From positions 1 through 15,173 of the forward strand of contig DATBKT010000259.1 of the NCBI GenBank assembly GCA_036555705.1: 15,173 nt of DNA, in the 5' to 3' direction. Shown in pieces: positions 12,236-15,173 of the stretch; the first letter of the stretch is position 1; each line of letters opens with the position of its first letter. A model generated the notes under the pieces. That model searched no databases. It had not been told where the DNA came from and was given only the letters and a program-made list of their open reading frames with translations. The position numbers were made by a program, and so were the translations under genes. The stretch comes from JARBAU01 sp029237525. Its GTDB lineage: Archaea > Thermoproteota > Nitrososphaeria > Nitrososphaerales > Nitrososphaeraceae.

Positions 12236-12620
12236 AACCAAAATTATGATTCTTGACTATACGAAGAATCTAGATGAAAGTGATATCTATTTAACACTAA
12301 TGACTGTACTCCGAAATAACGGATTCGAAGTAGATTCGCTGAAGGATCCAACTACTGCATTAAACCGAATTGCATCTGGAATATATGATTTAGTATTGCT
12401 AGATTTGGCAATGTCATATATGAACAATTTTGATCTTTATCAGAAAATAAAAAGAATAAATCATAAAGTTAAAATCTTTCTACTTAGTTCAGGTATGATA
12501 AATCATGATTTGATTAGGGGCGACTTGTCTCCAGATCCTGATAAAGCCTCTTGTTATATTTTGAGGAAACCATTCGAAAATGAACATTTGATGGGATTAT
12601 TGAGTACTATACTGAATTAA
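12228..12620 (+). CDS. Single-domain response regulator (receiver), degenerate acidic site
   Basis: A 130-aa CheY-like receiver without output domain, from ATG 12228 (MSKTKIMILD); an in-frame ATG at 12204 is less likely. Family marks: the first-strand Asp10, the phosphoacceptor Asp59 in YDLVLLDL (53-60), the Ser87 switch position in IFLLSSG and Lys114 in ILRKPFE. Oddities: the usual acidic pair after the first strand is reduced to D10-Y11, and the M-P-x-x-G after the phosphoacceptor is MSYMNN, so magnesium binding or phosphorylation may be weak. Stand-alone receivers act through protein partners; AOA encode many. No histidine kinase is adjacent. It overlaps the 65-aa ORF upstream by 8 nt, suggesting co-translation. 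Confidence 0.85.
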   Translation: MSKTKIMILDYTKNLDESDIYLTLMTVLRNNGFEVDSLKDPTTALNRIASGIYDLVLLDLAMSYMNNFDLYQKIKRINHKVKIFLLSSGMINHDLIRGDLSPDPDKASCYILRKPFENEHLMGLLSTILN

Positions 12621-12693
12621 CTTGTCAGTCTTTAAAAATCCTATACAACATTCATATTCAAGAATTAAAATACCTCTATAGACCTGTTGTTTA

Positions 12694-12707
12694 ATCTAAA
12701 TTTAGAT
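12694..12707. repeat. Perfect 14-bp palindrome
   Basis: ATCTAAATTTAGAT, fully self-complementary, in the region after the receiver gene. It is AT-rich, so partly expected from composition. Confidence 0.5.
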
Positions 12708-12786
12708 CATCAAATTGTTATTGTAATTCAGCTCGCTCTCTGACAGCATATCTATAACATTGATCTCTTTTGACTAGTACATAGAG

Positions 12787-12823
12787 CTAATTGTTAGATA
12801 TCTTCTAATTGTTATCAGATCTT
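12787..12823. repeat. Short tandem duplication
   Basis: CTAATTGTTA at 12787 and again at 12805, followed by gatatctt and tcagatctt, so a unit of about 18 bp is repeated with small changes. Confidence 0.5.
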
Positions 12824-13063
12824 TTATCTTAAATTTCATTTATTGGTGAGATTGGTTTTATATTGACTAACGTTCATATCTGCCTGATTCGCATATATTA
12901 TCTAATTATCTAGTCAGAAAAACTCTTCTTTGGCATGTCAAATCCATATAAATGGCTGCGATCTACATATTCTAATGAAAGTAGCAACTAATCGCATTTT
13001 ATGACTTGATATTCTGGCTCTACAGTAATACTGATAAGCAATAGCAACATAATTTACCCTACT

Positions 13064-13414
13064 TTGAACACTCTCGTCATAACAACGTTAACACTCTCCA
13101 TAATGATATGTGGCCTGCTCTTGTACTCGCAACAAAAAGCAAATTCTGATTCGTATATAGAAAACCTTGCAAACTCCTTCTTTAACCAAAATAATAGTAC
13201 GTCTGCTCCTCACAATAGCGCAAATCACATCGATTCAAATAAAGCTGTCTCCAATAAAATTACTAACTCTAATAATACTTCATCGGCTGTTGCTAATTCC
13301 CAACAATTATTATCTATGAAACAGATTTGTCTAAATTCCTCAATCGTTGCAGATCAGTTTGCCAAGCAGCAGTGTGACGCAACAATATCCAGTAAATTTC
13401 TGAGAATAAGATGA
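13064..13414 (+). CDS. Small exported Asn/Ser-rich protein
   Basis: A 116-aa protein starting at TTG 13064; the frame upstream has no ATG, and the next Met (residue 14) lies inside the hydrophobic segment, so TTG is favoured. Residues about 3-22 form a signal peptide or anchor (VITTLTLSIMICGLLLYSQQ). The mature part is an Asn/Ser/Thr linker with several N-x-S/T sequons, then a short C-terminal domain with two Cys 15 apart (ICLNSS...KQQCDA). The layout resembles the four-Cys exported protein at 5538: anchor, Asn/Ser linker and Cys pairs, here with a shorter Cys domain. Function unknown. It converges on the helicase gene, with stops about 125 bp apart. Confidence 0.55.
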   Translation: MNTLVITTLTLSIMICGLLLYSQQKANSDSYIENLANSFFNQNNSTSAPHNSANHIDSNKAVSNKITNSNNTSSAVANSQQLLSMKQICLNSSIVADQFAKQQCDATISSKFLRIR

Positions 13415-13539
13415 ACGTGTAATATGTGATGTCTTGATCAGCTGATTAGCAGAATTAACATCACCTATAATTTCTTCATACCTAACATTTATTTTAATCA
13501 AACACGAGGGTATTTCTAATTTATAGAACTGAAATGCTT

Positions 13540-14994
13540 TTAGAAATATTTGTCTAAACCACGACTATGTTTAGGAAGTTCGTCATTACTTTCCTGCCTT
13601 TTTGTCTTCTTGCCGTTGTCTTTATCTATCTCAGTTGCTTGCTTTACCATTTTTAAAGTGCTAGAATCATGAGTCTGCGAAAGGTATATCGTATATATCA
13701 GTGCAGTATCCTTCTGTTCTGTCTTTCTGATTACCCTACCTATTCTTTGTACAACTTGGTTCATATTTGATGTTGTTGCTAATATTAATGCTATTCTTAC
13801 CTCCGGCACATTATAGCCTACTTCTAGTGTATGTACTGAGAGTAACGGATAAAATTCCTTACCCCAAACTGATAATATCTTTTCTCTTTCATTAGTGTTG
13901 AGTGTACTATCAATCGTCATGGAATTTATCCCCTTATTTTTTAACAACATTTCTCTTAACTTCTGAATTGAATCAATAGTCTCACTGAATACCATTATCC
14001 TTTCATCAGGGTGTTTTGAAATAATATCACACGCCATGGAAAGCTTATTTTCGGCACAATTGATCAAGTTTTTTCTCATTCTGACTTCGTCGAACCAGCT
14101 TCTTGCCAATCTAGATCTGACTCCTTTTTGTCTAAGTATTGAAGCAATAACACTGGGGTTGGAGGATCGGAGGTAACGCGAAACTTTTCTGATTTCGAAT
14201 GTGCACCTGTCATAAATTTTCCTCTCTTCTACAGTTAGCTCAGCCTTGATTGGAATAACAACTGGTCTTGCCAATCTTCTATCCACCACAGCTTCTTTTA
14301 TCATGTATTTTTTTACAACGGGCATAAGCGATAAGATTGTATTATATTTAGGATCTATTTCATCGATGGTCGCCGTTAAGCCTAATAAAGCCCATGGTTT
14401 AGGATTGCTCCCTAGATTTAGTGCAGATTTTACTGTATCAAATATGCCTCTTAATACGGTAGCAGTATCGCTTACTAAGTGTACCTCATCAAATATTACC
14501 ATATCAAAACCGTAAATTAGATCAAGGCTATTTATTATGCTGTGATACGTCCCGATAGTAATCTGACGAATTTGCTTCCGTTCTCCAAAATACGTTCCAA
14601 TGTAGTCTTTGGCTAAGCCATAACTAATAAGCCTCTTGATATTCTGCTCGATTAATACTATACGAGGTACTAAAAAGAGGATATTAAACTGATTGGAAGT
14701 AGTTAGAGGATGAATATGTGTCCGGTTTTCTTTGGTCTGTTCTACTTTTATTGACCTTTTAGCAGCAATTTGAGCTGCTCTCCTCGCACATTCGAGGGCT
14801 ATTTCCGTCTTGCCAGTACCAGTACTATATACTATGGATCCTTTGCAATCGGATGATAGCCATGCATTTACTGCTTCAATTTGATCTCGAGCAAGTGTAA
14901 ATGGAAAATTAATTGAGATCATTTGGAATGATTTTTCCGATGAGTATGAAGTGGTTGAAGAAATCTTATTTGCGGTGGTTCTAGACTCATCCAT
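13540..14994 (-). CDS. XPB/Rad25-like superfamily 2 DEVH-box helicase
   Basis: A 484-aa SF2 DNA helicase/translocase related to XPB and COG1061 proteins, probably acting in DNA repair. Seen: Q-motif-like LARDQIEAV (34-42), Walker A STGTGKTE (57-64), motif Ia LVPRIVLIEQ (108-117), DEVH box (169-172), motif III LTATI (206-210), the second RecA domain with NKL...RIMVFSET (316-338), motif V region SVHTLEVGYNVPE (386-398) and motif VI QRIGRVIR (416-423). Only about 30 residues precede the Q-motif, so the damage-recognition domain of classical archaeal XPB is missing, and a charged insert (about 80-102) separates motifs I and Ia. The C-terminus ends SRGLDKYF, resembling a PCNA-interacting peptide. 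No bax1-like nuclease, the usual XPB partner, follows. ATG 14994 has no clear Shine-Dalgarno. Confidence 0.92.
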   Translation of the reverse strand: MDESRTTANKISSTTSYSSEKSFQMISINFPFTLARDQIEAVNAWLSSDCKGSIVYSTGTGKTEIALECARRAAQIAAKRSIKVEQTKENRTHIHPLTTSNQFNILFLVPRIVLIEQNIKRLISYGLAKDYIGTYFGERKQIRQITIGTYHSIINSLDLIYGFDMVIFDEVHLVSDTATVLRGIFDTVKSALNLGSNPKPWALLGLTATIDEIDPKYNTILSLMPVVKKYMIKEAVVDRRLARPVVIPIKAELTVEERKIYDRCTFEIRKVSRYLRSSNPSVIASILRQKGVRSRLARSWFDEVRMRKNLINCAENKLSMACDIISKHPDERIMVFSETIDSIQKLREMLLKNKGINSMTIDSTLNTNEREKILSVWGKEFYPLLSVHTLEVGYNVPEVRIALILATTSNMNQVVQRIGRVIRKTEQKDTALIYTIYLSQTHDSSTLKMVKQATEIDKDNGKKTKRQESNDELPKHSRGLDKYF

Positions 14995-15077
14995 TTACTA
15001 TAGCCGTAGTTACATGACATGACATCACGTATTGGCTTTGTAGAAAACATCAGTTGTATTACAAGATTAGTCAGTCT

Positions 15078-15099
15078 ATGCATATTATAGGTTATGCAT
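15078..15099. repeat. Inverted repeat upstream of the helicase gene
   Basis: ATGCATA (15078-15084) and TATGCAT (15093-15099), 8-nt loop containing tata. It lies about 85-105 bp upstream of the helicase ATG; the minus-strand reading includes tataat, so it could overlap a promoter. Confidence 0.4.
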
Positions 15100-15173
15100 C
15101 TGAATGATAATTCCCTGTTTTGTGTTCTAGTCAATCTAGACATAAGGTGCTCTCCAAATAGTCTCTTTATGAC

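Larger units (their letters stand above)
12621..13063. other. Non-coding stretch with a palindrome and a short tandem duplication
   Basis: No ORF of note. It contains the perfect 14-bp palindrome ATCTAAATTTAGAT (12694-12707), about 75 bp after the receiver stop, and a near-perfect tandem duplication of about 18 bp (12787-12823) sharing CTAATTGTTA. The promoter of the next gene is not obvious. Confidence 0.55.

Noticed and set aside
14246..14515. Plus-strand frame opposite the helicase gene
   Set aside because: Antisense to conserved helicase motifs.
14919..15143. Minus-strand frame overlapping the helicase start
   Set aside because: Out of frame with the helicase and has no motif or promoter; the upstream helicase region is more simply non-coding.

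Overview
The window looks like chromosome from an ammonia-oxidising archaeon (Nitrososphaerota/Thaumarchaeota), and most resembles a low-GC, gene-sparse lineage such as Candidatus Nitrosocosmicus. The reasons are an archaeal RadA recombinase with an N-terminal HhH domain, an XPB-like DEVH helicase, a P-II-like protein, a single-domain UspA protein, a CHRD-domain secreted protein, many small Asn/Ser/Thr-rich exported proteins, AT-rich archaeal TATA elements 25-35 bp upstream of starts with few Shine-Dalgarno sites, and long AT-rich intergenic stretches. The genus is inference; no 16S rRNA or amo gene is present.

Layout: 1-2741 holds two minus-strand genes, radA and an aldo/keto reductase, with a hairpin-rich spacer and a G-run between them. 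3293-3784 holds two small plus-strand genes, an exported 85-aa protein and a Cys-rich zinc-ribbon-like protein, facing the minus-strand CHRD secreted protein (4163-4693). A large imperfect inverted repeat lies between the convergent genes. 4694-5500 has possible gene debris and a minus-strand hypothetical. 5538-7887 holds a four-cysteine exported protein, a universal stress protein and a large secreted Ser/Thr/Asn-rich protein with a His-rich C-terminus. 8416-9486 holds a 108-aa hypothetical, a possible 41-aa leaderless small gene and a divergent P-II-like protein.

9487-12037 is gene-poor. It contains only short ORFs (one set of three chained by 8-nt overlaps behind a TATA-like box), strong inverted repeats and broken frames. 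12038-12620 is a possible two-gene unit: a 65-aa Cys/His protein overlapping a stand-alone receiver domain by 8 nt. 13064-13414 encodes a small exported protein. 13540-14994 (minus) encodes the XPB-like helicase with a PIP-box-like C-terminus.

No single operonic pathway spans the window. The recognisable functions are DNA repair and recombination (radA, helicase), stress and nitrogen/energy signalling (Usp, P-II-like, receiver) and cell-surface proteins. No tRNA, rRNA, CRISPR array, IS element or complete transposase was seen. At about one third GC, ORFs of 50-60 codons arise often by chance, so short unrecognised ORFs are given low confidence.
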